NCBI RefSeq assembly: GCF_004795105.1
Contig: NZ_SSBL01000014.1
Location: forward strand, 1-64,000
Direction: 5' to 3'
Length of the DNA stretch: 64,000 nt
From: Streptomyces sp. A0642
GTDB lineage: Bacteria > Actinomycetota > Actinomycetes > Streptomycetales > Streptomycetaceae
Position 1 is the stretch's first letter; each line of letters begins with the position of its first letter. Below the pieces are notes generated by a model, which saw only the letters and a program-made list of their open reading frames with translations, ran no database searches and had not been told where the DNA came from. Positions 36,891-49,613 of this stretch are shown in pieces. Position numbers and translations under genes: made by a program.

Positions 36891-37262
36891 TTACTTCTCC
36901 TTCTTGGCGCCGTAGCGGCTGCGGGCCTGCTTGCGGTTCTTGACACCCTGGGTGTCGAGCGAGCCGCGGATGATCTTGTAGCGAACACCCGGCAGGTCCT
37001 TCACACGGCCACCACGCACGAGCACGATCGAGTGCTCCTGCAGGTTGTGTCCCTCACCCGGAATGTAGGCCGTGACCTCGATGCCGGAGGTCAGACGCAC
37101 ACGCGCGACCTTACGGAGCGCCGAGTTCGGCTTCTTCGGGGTGGTCGTGAAGACACGCGTGCAGACGCCACGACGCTGGGGCGAACCCTCGAGCGCGGGC
37201 GTCTTGTTCTTCTCGACCTTGTCCTGCCGGCCCTTCCGGACCAGCTGCTGAATCGTAGGCAC
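36891..37262 (-). CDS. rpsL: 30S ribosomal protein S12
   Basis: S12 in the decoding centre, 123 residues. The two streptomycin-resistance hot spots carry the sensitive-type lysines (TPKKPNSALRK and GRVKDLPGVRY). First gene of the str operon, with a clear promoter about 200 bases upstream and a leader hairpin shared with rpsJ. Confidence 0.98.
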   Translation of the reverse strand: MPTIQQLVRKGRQDKVEKNKTPALEGSPQRRGVCTRVFTTTPKKPNSALRKVARVRLTSGIEVTAYIPGEGHNLQEHSIVLVRGGRVKDLPGVRYKIIRGSLDTQGVKNRKQARSRYGAKKEK

Positions 37263-37311
37263 TACTTCTCCGGTTTCTGTGTGCCGTCGGTGAAACTAAC
37301 CTGGAACATCG

Positions 37312-37341
37312 CCGACCCACGCGGTCGGGTGTGTCGGATAC
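37312..37341 (-). promoter_or_regulatory. rpsL leader hairpin shared with rpsJ leader
   Basis: Contains the same CCCGACCGCGTGGGTCGG stem-loop as the S10 leader, about 50 bases before the rpsL start. Sequence around it diverges quickly, so the match is not a general duplication. Confidence 0.7.
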
Positions 37342-37455
37342 TGCGGGCCACTCCCCTGGAGCAGTGGAAGCACAGATCGCGGTGACCAAAGACGGGCTCG
37401 GCGTGCGGTTGAGGACACGCACACGAGACCAGGCACACCCCAGGCACAAGGTCTG

Positions 37456-37484
37456 AGCGTACCTACCTCACGGAGCTGGGTCAA
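37456..37484 (-). promoter_or_regulatory. str operon (rpsL) promoter
   Basis: On the minus strand TTGACC (37484-37479) and TACGCT (37461-37456) are 17 bases apart. The 435-base rpoC-rpsL gap contains this promoter, the leader hairpin and the rpoC terminator, and no gene. Confidence 0.8.
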
Positions 37485-37635
37485 AACAAATGCTGTCCGC
37501 CCCGGCTCGCCGGGACCGGCCCCCGGCTGGTCCGCGCCCGTACGGGACGCCACAGGGCCCCTCACAGGCCCCGCAGCGCCTTCCGGGCCACGCCGCCCAC
37601 CGTGCGCCCACCCCGCGGGAGTGACGCATCGCACG

Positions 37636-37679
37636 CCGGAGGGCGGCCACCCCGTGTGTACGGGATGACCGCCCTCCGG
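37636..37679 (-). terminator. rpoC terminator
   Basis: CCGGAGGGCGG (37636-37646) pairs perfectly with CCGCCCTCCGG (37669-37679), with an inner CACCCCGT/ACGGGATG pairing. It begins 19 bases past the rpoC stop. Confidence 0.85.
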
Positions 37680-37697
37680 TCGTGTCAAGCGACTCGC

Positions 37698-41597
<3,900 letters not shown>

Positions 41598-41690
41598 TTG
41601 TCGTCAATCCCTCTTTCGGGGGTTCGAGCCCCCTCGCTTCACGCGAGAAATCGGGGCACTTCAGCAATGGTCTGAACGGGTCCGGGGAGA

Positions 41691-41719
41691 GCCGGCCGGA
41701 TCACTGGGATCCGGCCGGC
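41691..41719 (-). terminator. Hairpin between rpoB and rpoC
   Basis: GCCGGCCGGAT pairs perfectly with ATCCGGCCGGC around a 7-base loop, eight bases after the rpoB stop. Probably a processing or partial-termination site, since rpoC is expected to be cotranscribed. Confidence 0.5.
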
Positions 41720-41726
41720 CAACCCG

Positions 41727-44700
41727 TCAGACCTCTTCGACGCTGCTCGGCTCGCGCCGGGACAGGTCGATACCGAGCTCCTCCGCCGCGCGGAAGACGT
41801 CCTCGTCGGTGTCACGCATCTCGATGGACATGCCGTCCGAGGACAGCACCTCCACGTTGAGGCAGAGCGACTGCATTTCCTTGATGAGCACCTTGAAGGA
41901 CTCGGGAATGCCGGGCTCGGGGATGTTCTCGCCCTTGACGATGGCCTCGTAGACCTTCACGCGGCCGGTCACGTCGTCGGACTTGATCGTCAGCAGCTCC
42001 TGGAGGGCGTATGCGGCGCCATAAGCTTCAAGGGCCCACACCTCCATTTCACCGAAGCGCTGTCCACCGAACTGTGCCTTACCACCCAGCGGCTGCTGGG
42101 TGATCATCGAGTACGGGCCCGTCGAACGAGCGTGGAGCTTGTCGTCGACGAGGTGGTGGAGCTTGAGGATGTACATGTAGCCGACCGAGACCGGCTCCGG
42201 GAACGGCTCGCCGGAGCGGCCGTCGAACAGGTTGGCCTTGCCCGAGGGCTGGACCAGCCGGTCGCCGTCGCGGTTCGGGATCGTGGCCTGGAAGAGGCCG
42301 GTGATCTCGTCCTCGCGCGCACCGTCGAAGACGGGCGTGGCGACGTTGGTGCCGGGGGCGACCTGGTCGGCGCCGATGGACTGCAGGCGCTTGGCCCACT
42401 CGTCACCGAGGCCGGAGACGTCCCAGCCGCGGCTGGCGAGCCAGCCGAGGTGGATCTCCAGGACCTGTCCCGGGTTCATTCGGGACGGGACACCCAGCGG
42501 GTTGAGGATGATGTCGACCGGGGTGCCGTCCTCCAGGAACGGCATGTCCTCGATCGGGAGGATCTTCGAGATGACGCCCTTGTTGCCGTGACGGCCGGCG
42601 AGCTTGTCACCATCGGTGATCTTGCGCTTCTGCGCGACGTAGACGCGGACCAGCTGGTTCACGCCCGGCGGCAGCTCGTCGCCCTCTTCGCGGTCGAAGA
42701 CGCGGACGCCGATGATCTTGCCGATCTCACCGTGCGGCACCTTCAGCGAGGTGTCGCGCACTTCGCGCGCCTTCTCACCGAAGATCGCGCGGAGCAGGCG
42801 CTCCTCGGGGGTCAGCTCGGTCTCGCCCTTGGGCGTGACCTTGCCGACGAGGATGTCACCGGCCGTGACCTCGGCGCCGATCCGGATGATGCCGCGCTCG
42901 TCGAGGTCCGCGAGGACCTCTTCGGAGACGTTCGGGATGTCCCGGGTGATCTCCTCCGGACCGAGCTTGGTGTCACGGGCGTCGACCTCGTGCTCCTCGA
43001 TGTGGATCGAGGAGAGGACGTCGTCCTGCACGAGGCGCTGCGACAGGATGATCGCGTCCTCGTAGTTGTGGCCTTCCCACGGCATGAACGCCACGAGCAG
43101 GTTCTTGCCGAGGGCCATCTCACCGTTCTCGGTGGCCGGTCCGTCGGCGAGCACCTGGTCGGCGACGATCCGGTCGCCCTCGGAGACGACGACCTTCTGG
43201 TTGACCGAGGTGCCCTGGTTGGAGCGCATGAACTTCGCGATCCGGTACGTGGTGTACGTACCGTCGTCGTTGGTCACGGTGATGTAGTCCGCGGAGACCT
43301 CCTGGACCACACCGTCCTTCTCGGCCTTCAGCACGTCACCGGCGTCGGTGGCGCAGCGGTACTCCATGCCGGTGCCGACGAGCGGCGCCTCCGACTTGAT
43401 GAGCGGCACCGCCTGCCGCATCATGTTCGCGCCCATGAGGGCACGGTTGGCGTCGTCGTGCTCCAGGAAGGGGATCATCGCGGTGGCGACGGACACCATC
43501 TGGCGCGGCGACACGTCCATGTAGTCGACTTCGGTGCCGGGCACGTAGTCGACCTCTCCGCCACGACGGCGGACCAGGACGCGGGGCTCGGTGAAGCGCA
43601 GCTCGTCGGAGAGCGTCGCGTTCGCCTGGGCGATGACGTAACGGTCTTCCTCGTCGGCCGTGACGTAGTCGACCTCGTCGGTGACCTGGCCGTCGACGAC
43701 CTTGCGGTACGGCGTCTCGATGAAGCCGAACGCGTTGACGCGGCCGTACGAGGCGAGCGAACCGATCAGACCGATGTTCGGGCCTTCAGGGGTCTCGATC
43801 GGGCACATGCGTCCGTAGTGGGACGGGTGCACGTCACGGACCTCGAAGCCGGCCCGCTCACGGGACAGACCACCCGGGCCAAGAGCCGACAGGCGGCGCT
43901 TGTGGGTGAGACCCGACAGCGGGTTGTTCTGGTCCATGAACTGCGACAGCTGGCTGGTGCCGAAGAACTCCTTGATGGAGGCGACGACCGGCCGGATGTT
44001 GATCAGGGTCTGCGGCGTGATCGCCTCGACGTCCTGAGTCGTCATGCGCTCACGAACGACGCGCTCCATCCGCGCCAGACCCGTGCGGACCTGGTTCTGG
44101 ATGAGCTCGCCGACGTTGCGCAGACGACGGTTGCCGAAGTGGTCGATGTCGTCGGTCTCGACGACGATCTCCCGGCCGGACTCGCCGACGGTCTCGGTCT
44201 CCCCGGCGTGCAGCTTCACCAGGTACTTGATGGTCGCGATGATGTCGTCGCTGGTGAGGACACCGGCGTCGAGCGGCTCATCCGCGCCGAGCTTCTTGTT
44301 CACCTTGTAGCGGCCGACCTTCGCGAGGTCGTAGCGCTTCGGGTTGAAGTAGAGGTTCTCGAGCAGCGTCTGAGCAGCCTCGCGCGTCGGCGGCTCGCCG
44401 GGACGCAGCTTGCGGTAGATGTCGAGCAGTGCGTCGTCCTGGCCCTGGGTGTGGTCCTTCTCCAGGGTGGCGCGCATGGACTCGTACTCGCCGAACTCCT
44501 CGAGGATCTGCTCGGTGCTCCAGCCGAGAGCCTTCAGGAGGACGGTGACGGACTGCTTGCGCTTGCGGTCGATGCGGACACCGACCATGTCGCGCTTGTC
44601 GATCTCCATCTCCAGCCAGGCACCCCGGGAAGGGATGATCTTGGCGGAGAAGATGTCCTTGTCGGACGTCTTGTCGATCGACGAGTCGAAGTAGACACCC

Positions 44701-45212
44701 GGCGAGCGGACCAGCTGCGACACCACGACACGCTCGGTGCCGTTGATGACGAAGGTGCCCTTGTTGGTCATGAGCGGGAAATCGCCCATGAAGACCGTCT
44801 GGGACTTGATCTCGCCGGTCTCGTTGTTGGTGAACTCGGCCGTGACGAAGAGCGGGGCGGCGAACGTGAAGTCGCGCTCCTTGCACTCGTCGATCGAGTT
44901 CTTGGGGGGCTCGAAGCGGTGGTCGCGGAACGTAAGCGACATCGACCCGGAGAAGTCCTCGATCGGTGAGATCTCCTCGAAGATCTCCTCCAGGCCGGAC
45001 TTGGTGGGGACGTCTTGTCCACTGTCCAGAGCAGCCTCGACGCGAGCCTTCCAGGCGGCATTACCGAGGAGCCAGTCAAAGCTCTCGGTCTGCAGCGCGA
45101 GGAGGTTCGGAACCTCGAGGGGCTCCTTGATCTTTGCAAAAGAGATGCGCAGCGGGGCGGTGCTGGCACCGTTGTTCGTATTCGCGGTCGAGGCGTTGCG
45201 CGAGGCGGCCAA
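41727..45212 (-). CDS. rpoB: RNA polymerase beta subunit
   Basis: Beta subunit, 1161 residues when started at TTG 45212, which has a GGAAGGA site and gives the family N terminus beginning (M)AASRNASTANT. The frame extends to 45314, but that part is leader. The rifampicin pocket reads FGTSQLSQFMDQNNPLSG then LTHKRRLSALGPGG, the sensitive type. Conserved blocks through DGRSGEPFPEPVSVGYMYIL are intact. Confidence 0.98.
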   Translation of the reverse strand: MAASRNASTANTNNGASTAPLRISFAKIKEPLEVPNLLALQTESFDWLLGNAAWKARVEAALDSGQDVPTKSGLEEIFEEISPIEDFSGSMSLTFRDHRFEPPKNSIDECKERDFTFAAPLFVTAEFTNNETGEIKSQTVFMGDFPLMTNKGTFVINGTERVVVSQLVRSPGVYFDSSIDKTSDKDIFSAKIIPSRGAWLEMEIDKRDMVGVRIDRKRKQSVTVLLKALGWSTEQILEEFGEYESMRATLEKDHTQGQDDALLDIYRKLRPGEPPTREAAQTLLENLYFNPKRYDLAKVGRYKVNKKLGADEPLDAGVLTSDDIIATIKYLVKLHAGETETVGESGREIVVETDDIDHFGNRRLRNVGELIQNQVRTGLARMERVVRERMTTQDVEAITPQTLINIRPVVASIKEFFGTSQLSQFMDQNNPLSGLTHKRRLSALGPGGLSRERAGFEVRDVHPSHYGRMCPIETPEGPNIGLIGSLASYGRVNAFGFIETPYRKVVDGQVTDEVDYVTADEEDRYVIAQANATLSDELRFTEPRVLVRRRGGEVDYVPGTEVDYMDVSPRQMVSVATAMIPFLEHDDANRALMGANMMRQAVPLIKSEAPLVGTGMEYRCATDAGDVLKAEKDGVVQEVSADYITVTNDDGTYTTYRIAKFMRSNQGTSVNQKVVVSEGDRIVADQVLADGPATENGEMALGKNLLVAFMPWEGHNYEDAIILSQRLVQDDVLSSIHIEEHEVDARDTKLGPEEITRDIPNVSEEVLADLDERGIIRIGAEVTAGDILVGKVTPKGETELTPEERLLRAIFGEKAREVRDTSLKVPHGEIGKIIGVRVFDREEGDELPPGVNQLVRVYVAQKRKITDGDKLAGRHGNKGVISKILPIEDMPFLEDGTPVDIILNPLGVPSRMNPGQVLEIHLGWLASRGWDVSGLGDEWAKRLQSIGADQVAPGTNVATPVFDGAREDEITGLFQATIPNRDGDRLVQPSGKANLFDGRSGEPFPEPVSVGYMYILKLHHLVDDKLHARSTGPYSMITQQPLGGKAQFGGQRFGEMEVWALEAYGAAYALQELLTIKSDDVTGRVKVYEAIVKGENIPEPGIPESFKVLIKEMQSLCLNVEVLSSDGMSIEMRDTDEDVFRAAEELGIDLSRREPSSVEEV

Positions 45213-45372
45213 GAGGGGGTCCTTCCGAGGGCTCGGACTCACTACGCGCGTACCGGTCCCAAACTGGACAGGTGGACAGATTTCCCTGGTCAGGGATGAA
45301 GGTCCACGGTGCACAAGATGGGTATGCCCCTGGTGACGGGCAGGAGGCAGCTAACAGGCAGCGCAAAGGGTC

Positions 45373-45401
45373 AGTGTAGCCAAGCGGCACACTGATGTCC
45401 A
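45373..45401 (-). promoter_or_regulatory. rpoBC promoter with an overlapping dyad
   Basis: On the minus strand TGGACA (45401-45396) and TACACT (45378-45373) are 17 bases apart. A dyad TCAGTGT-N11-ACACTGA (45371-45395) covers the spacer and the -10. The rest of the 595-base rplL-rpoB gap holds the rpoB leader, the rplL terminator and AT-richer sequence without a gene. Confidence 0.75.
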
Positions 45402-45712
45402 GTCGGGGTTCTCAGAGACCCACGTTGCTCTCAACAGCTGTTCTCAACACCTATGTCTAACCCTGCGCGAGCTGCGCTCTTCTTTACTGCCCTCTTCGCC
45501 GTCGATCCATGCCTCGGATTCGGATCGATGTGACGACGCGCCTTGAGAATTGCGCGCCTCGTGCGGTTCGTCAAGGCCCCCCAGCCGGTACGGGCCCCGA
45601 GACCCGCGTCCCGCCGCCTCTCGGCGCCACCCGTGCTCCCCACGAGAGGCGCACGGCGAAGATCACCATACTCGTCACCGCGCGAAGAGCAAGGCACCCG
45701 CTCCGGGTACGC

Positions 45713-45748
45713 CGAAAGGCGACCACCCGAACGGGTGATCGCCTTTCG
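45713..45748 (-). terminator. rplL terminator or attenuator before rpoB
   Basis: CGAAAGGCGA (45713-45722) pairs with TCGCCTTTCG (45739-45748), with an inner CACCCG/CGGGTG pairing. It lies about 60 bases past the rplL stop and limits readthrough into rpoB. Confidence 0.8.
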
Positions 45749-45807
45749 CGAAGTGACGCCCACGCCTCGCGGCACGGGGGTCCAGAGGAGTCAGAAGACT
45801 CGCTGGG

Positions 45808-46191
45808 TCACTTGACCTCGACGGAGGCGCCGGCGGCCTTGAGGGACTCGGCAGCCTTCTCGGCGGCCTCCTTGGCGACCTTCTCGACGACGGGCTTCGG
45901 GGCGCCGTCGACGAGGTCCTTGGCCTCCTTCAGGCCGAGGGAGGTCAGCTCACGCACGACCTTGATGACCTGGATCTTCTTGTCACCGGCGGCGGTGAGG
46001 ATGACGTCGAACTCGTCCTTCTCCTCAGCGGCCTCGACCGGGGCGCCCGGGCCGGCGGGGCCCGCAACGGCGACGGCCGCGGCGGCGGTGACGTCGAACT
46101 TCTCCTCGAAGGCCTTCACGAACTCGGAGAGCTCGATGAGGGTGAGCTCCTCGAACTGGGCGAGCAGGTCTTCCTGGCTGAGCTTCGCCAT
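45808..46191 (-). CDS. rplL: 50S ribosomal protein L7/L12
   Basis: L7/L12 stalk protein, 127 residues. It has an N-terminal dimerisation region, an Ala/Gly/Pro hinge (about 38-55) and the factor-binding C-terminal domain (KIQVIKVVRELTSLGLKEAK). Present in several copies per ribosome with L10. Confidence 0.98.
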   Translation of the reverse strand: MAKLSQEDLLAQFEELTLIELSEFVKAFEEKFDVTAAAAVAVAGPAGPGAPVEAAEEKDEFDVILTAAGDKKIQVIKVVRELTSLGLKEAKDLVDGAPKPVVEKVAKEAAEKAAESLKAAGASVEVK

Positions 46192-46274
46192 GATGGCGTC
46201 CTTCCACTATTCGGCAGGTGCCGGATGTATATGTCGGCGGGCGTACGTGGAGCCCGCTGGACCGCTGAGCGAAA

Positions 46275-46835
46275 TTACTCGGCGGCCTCGGCGGGAGCCG
46301 GAGTACCGGCACCGCCCTGCTCTTCTTCCCGCTTGGCACGAAGGGCTTCCGCGGTGCGGACGAACTTCGACGGCAGAGCCTGGAAGAGCTGCGCAGCCTG
46401 AGTCTGCTTGCCCTTCATGGCACCGGCCAGCTTGGAGAGCAGAACCTCGCGGGACTCGAGGTCCGCGAGCTTCTTGATCTCATCGGCGGACAGCGCCTTA
46501 CCGTCAAGGACACCGCCCTTGATGATGAGGTTGGGGTTGTCCTTGGCGAAGTCACGAAGACCCTTCGCCGACTCCACCGGGTCACCGGTGACGAAGGCAA
46601 CCGCCGTCGGACCTGCGAACAGGTCGTCCAGCGTGTCGATCCCGGCCTCGTTGGCCGCGATCTTGGTCAGCGTGTTCTTCACCACGGCGTACTGGGCGTT
46701 CTCACCGAGCGAACGGCGCAGCTGCTTGAGCTGTGCCACGGTGAGGCCCCGGTACTCGGTCAGCACGGCGGCGTTCGAGCTGCGGAACTGGTCCGCGAGC
46801 TCGGCTACCGCTGCAGCCTTGTCGGGCCTTGCCAT
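46275..46835 (-). CDS. rplJ: 50S ribosomal protein L10
   Basis: L10 stalk base, 186 residues, anchors L7/L12 dimers through its C-terminal helix. Start MARPDKAAAVAELADQF with AAGGAGG upstream. A 200-base structured leader precedes it and probably mediates L10 autoregulation. Confidence 0.98.
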   Translation of the reverse strand: MARPDKAAAVAELADQFRSSNAAVLTEYRGLTVAQLKQLRRSLGENAQYAVVKNTLTKIAANEAGIDTLDDLFAGPTAVAFVTGDPVESAKGLRDFAKDNPNLIIKGGVLDGKALSADEIKKLADLESREVLLSKLAGAMKGKQTQAAQLFQALPSKFVRTAEALRAKREEEQGGAGTPAPAEAAE

Positions 46836-47042
46836 GAGCGTGGCCTCCTTCCGGGTGATGAGGACCGCTCAAAAGGGCCCGGAAAAGACGAAACGCCCCG
46901 GCGCAGGCGCCAGGGCGAAGCTCGACCGAACAACATCCGGGAGCTTTTCCACAGTCACCTGCGCAGGTCGTCCGTATTCAACGGATCCTTCGGTTGCCGT
47001 CCCCCTTGCGGGTTCCAGCAACGACCAGCGGTCTTTGGCTTC
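46836..47042 (-). promoter_or_regulatory. rplJ leader, L10-type, with attenuator hairpin
   Basis: The untranslated leader runs from the predicted start near 47042 to rplJ. It contains a terminator-like stem at 46894-46917 (CGCCCCGGCGC/GCGCCAGGGCG) followed by T-rich runs. Upstream blocks such as CAAAGACCGCTGG resemble the known L10 leader family. Expected to respond to free L10-L7/L12. Confidence 0.65.
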
Positions 47043-47048
47043 TGCAGA

Positions 47049-47078
47049 AGAGTACGCGACCGGGGTCGCGCCGGGCAA
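47049..47078 (-). promoter_or_regulatory. rplJL promoter
   Basis: On the minus strand TTGCCC (47078-47073) and TACTCT (47054-47049) are 18 bases apart, about 215 bases before rplJ and just downstream of the lipoprotein gene. Confidence 0.6.
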
Positions 47079-47121
47079 ATCCGTCCCGGTTCGGGCGGTC
47101 CGGAAGGTTTGAGCGCCCGTT

Positions 47122-48042
47122 CTACGAGGCAGTGCCGGCCGCGCCCTGCTGCTGGAGCAGTTCCTTGAACCCGATGGTCTCGCCGGCCGGCGGCCGCTCG
47201 ACCGCGACCTTGGTGCCGTAGTCGCTGTAGAACACGGTCGAGTTGAGCTCGCCTGTCTTCATCTGCCCGCGCTCGGTCTTCTTCACCAGCAGGTCGTTCC
47301 CGTCGACCCAGATGTCGATGGTCTCCGTGGTGATCCCCGCGTCGGTCAGCTGCTTCTTGAGAGCGGCCAGCCGGCCCGCGTCCAGCTTCGACGTCCTGGC
47401 GGTCAGCTCGGCGACGTCGACCGTTCCGGAGTAGTGCGTGGCGGCGACCCCGCGCACCTCCTCCTTGCCGACCTCCTTCACCTCGCCGGAGGCCAGCAGC
47501 GCATTCACTCCCTGGCTGGGGGAGGTGTTCTGCATCTGGTCCTTCATCACGGCCCCGGAGGCGCCCCCGAGCTCCGCCAGGACGTCGTAGGAGTAGCTGA
47601 TCCAGTGCTTGCCGCCGGTCTGCCGGGCCAGGGCCGCGCCCATGTCCGCCGCGTAGCCGTCCTTGAAGTAGCGGGCCTCCATCGTGCTGCTGCCGCCGGC
47701 CTTCTTCAGCGTGTCGGCCATCGCACCCCCGGTGTACGTGATCTTCATGGAGCCGCTGATGCCATCGCTCCAGTCCAGCGCCCCGGACTGCTTCATGGAC
47801 ATGGCACTGCCCAGAACCATGGTGGCGTCGACCTTGGCCGAGCTCGCCGCACCGGTCTTCTTCTGCACGTCGAGCAGCGCGGCGATCGCGTTGGTCTTCA
47901 CCACGGCGGTGCCGCGGCTCTCCGCCTTGCCGTCGCCCTTGGCCGCGCCGCCGTCGTCCGGTCCGCCGCAGGCCCCGACCGACGTCAGCGCCGCCGCCAC
48001 AGCCACGGCCAGGCCCACGCGCCGTACGGTACTGATCCTCAT
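47122..48042 (-). CDS. Secreted lipoprotein, LppX/LolA-like candidate
   Basis: Protein of 306 residues with a lipoprotein signal: MRISTVRRVGLAVAVAAALT followed by SVGAC with Cys24 as lipid anchor. The mature part (about 50-300) resembles the broad LppX/LprG-LolA barrel fold by pattern (repeated beta-strands, IDIWVDGNDLLVKKTER), which would suggest lipid or hydrophobic ligand binding; this is an inference. The gene between rplA and rplJ is a conserved streptomycete position. ATG 48042 has GGAAG upstream. Confidence 0.8.
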   Translation of the reverse strand: MRISTVRRVGLAVAVAAALTSVGACGGPDDGGAAKGDGKAESRGTAVVKTNAIAALLDVQKKTGAASSAKVDATMVLGSAMSMKQSGALDWSDGISGSMKITYTGGAMADTLKKAGGSSTMEARYFKDGYAADMGAALARQTGGKHWISYSYDVLAELGGASGAVMKDQMQNTSPSQGVNALLASGEVKEVGKEEVRGVAATHYSGTVDVAELTARTSKLDAGRLAALKKQLTDAGITTETIDIWVDGNDLLVKKTERGQMKTGELNSTVFYSDYGTKVAVERPPAGETIGFKELLQQQGAAGTAS

Positions 48043-48123
48043 GTCCGCTTCCACCCCTCGTTCGGCTCTCCCTGACCCGCACACTCACGCACGGCTCCGA
48101 CAGCCACTGATCCGTACATACGA

Positions 48124-48162
48124 GGACGGGCCCCGCACCTCGAAAGGTTGCGGGGCCCGTCC
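48124..48162 (-). terminator. rplA terminator
   Basis: GGACGGGCCCCGC (48124-48136) pairs perfectly with GCGGGGCCCGTCC (48150-48162), about 40 bases past the rplA stop. Confidence 0.85.
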
Positions 48163-48201
48163 ATGTCACACGTGACGCGGCGGTCGTACGAGCGCGGAGG
48201 C

Positions 48202-48924
48202 TCAGACGGAGGCCGGGTCCTCCTCGACGAGGAGGTTACGGGTGCGGTTGGAGTCCAGCGGGATGCCGGGGCCCATCGTGGTGGCCAGCGTGGCCTTCTT
48301 GATGTAGCGGCCCTTGGCGGCGGACGGCTTCAGACGGAGGATCTCCTCCAGCGCCGCTGCGTAGTTCTCCACCAGCTTGGTCTCGTCGAACGAGGTCTTG
48401 CCGATGATGAAGTGCAGGTTCGAGTGCTTGTCGACGCGGAACTCGATCTTGCCGCCCTTGATGTCGTTGACAGCCTTCACGACGTCGGGGGTGACGGTGC
48501 CGGTCTTCGGGTTCGGCATCAGACCACGCGGACCGAGCACGCGGCCCAGGCGGCCGACCTTGCCCATGAGGTCCGGGGTCGCGACGACGGCGTCGAAGTC
48601 CAGACGGCCCTTCGCCACCTCGTCGATGAGCTCGTCGGCGCCGACGATGTCGGCGCCCGCGGCTTCCGCGGCCGCAGCACGGTCACCGGTCGCGAAGACC
48701 AGGACCCGGGCGGTCTTGCCGGTGCCGTGCGGGAGGTTCACGGTGCCACGGACCATCTGGTCGGCCTTGCGAGGGTCTACACCCAGGGCGAAGGCGACCT
48801 CGACGGTGCTGTCGAACTTCGTGGAGGCGGTGTCCTTGGCGAGACGGACGGCCTCGAGCGGGGCGTAGTTACGCGCCCGGTCGACCTTGGCGTCCGCAGC
48901 GCGGAGGTTCTTGCTGCGCTTCAC
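48202..48924 (-). CDS. rplA: 50S ribosomal protein L1
   Basis: L1 stalk protein, 240 residues, involved in E-site tRNA release. Conserved MGKVGRLGRVLGPRGLMPNP and GTVTPDVVKAV. In E. coli L1 represses its own rplK-rplA mRNA. The gene follows rplK by 78 bases. Confidence 0.98.
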   Translation of the reverse strand: MKRSKNLRAADAKVDRARNYAPLEAVRLAKDTASTKFDSTVEVAFALGVDPRKADQMVRGTVNLPHGTGKTARVLVFATGDRAAAAEAAGADIVGADELIDEVAKGRLDFDAVVATPDLMGKVGRLGRVLGPRGLMPNPKTGTVTPDVVKAVNDIKGGKIEFRVDKHSNLHFIIGKTSFDETKLVENYAAALEEILRLKPSAAKGRYIKKATLATTMGPGIPLDSNRTRNLLVEEDPASV

Positions 48925-49002
48925 TTCTACTCCTGTGGTTTCAGAGTGTGGAGTCGTGGTGCGGACCAGCGCTTGGTCCTACCACTGGGGGGTGGGGCTG
49001 AA

Positions 49003-49437
49003 TCAGCCTTCGACCGTGATGCCCATGGAACGGGCGGTGCCGGCGATGATCTTCGACGCGGCGTCGAGGTCATTGGCGTTCAGGTCGGGGAGCTTCGTCG
49101 TGGCGATCTCGCGGACCTGGGCGGCCGTCAGCTTGGCGACCTTGGTCTTGTGCGGCTCGCCGGAGCCCTTGTCCACACCCGCGGCCTTGAGGATCAGCTT
49201 GGCGGCCGGCGGAGTCTTGGTGATGAAGGTGAAGGAGCGGTCCTCGTAGACCGTGATCTCCACCGGCACGACCATGCCACGCTGCGACTCGGTCGCGGCG
49301 TTGTAGGCCTTGCAGAACTCCATGATGTTGACGCCGTGCTGGCCCAGTGCGGGGCCGACCGGCGGGGCCGGGTTGGCCGCACCGGCGTTGATCTGGAGCT
49401 TGATAAGCCCCGTGACCTTCTTCTTCTTGGGAGGCAT
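49003..49437 (-). CDS. rplK: 50S ribosomal protein L11
   Basis: L11, 144 residues, at the GTPase centre and thiostrepton site. The proline-rich N-terminal helix region ([18 protein letters not shown]) is unaltered. Start [10 protein letters not shown] at 49437; an in-frame ATG 13 codons upstream is unsupported. A strong terminator separates it from nusG, so rplK-rplA has its own promoter. Confidence 0.98.
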
Positions 49438-49537
49438 GTGCTCTCTCCGGGTCCTAGTGAGAGTTTTCGCCGTCATCCGGTCATCCGGATGCAGGCATAC
49501 CGCACAACGATAACGGGTATAGCTGCGCGACCAAAAA

Positions 49538-49582
49538 CCGAGCAGGTCAGACCTGCTGTGACAGCCGGTCTGACCTGCTCGG
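49538..49582 (-). terminator. nusG terminator, perfect 16-bp stem plus T5
   Basis: CCGAGCAGGTCAGACC (49538-49553) pairs with GGTCTGACCTGCTCGG (49567-49582), followed on the minus strand by TTTTT. One arm contains its own palindrome, AGCAGGTC-A-GACCTGCT, allowing an alternative fold. Confidence 0.92.
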
Positions 49583-49613
49583 TAGGCATGTGTCCAGAAG
49601 CTGGCGGGAAGCG

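Noticed and set aside
36891..37262. Streptomycin-resistance change in rpsL
   Set aside because: Both key lysines are present.
41727..45212. Rifampicin-resistance change in rpoB
   Set aside because: The resistance region has the sensitive-type residues throughout.
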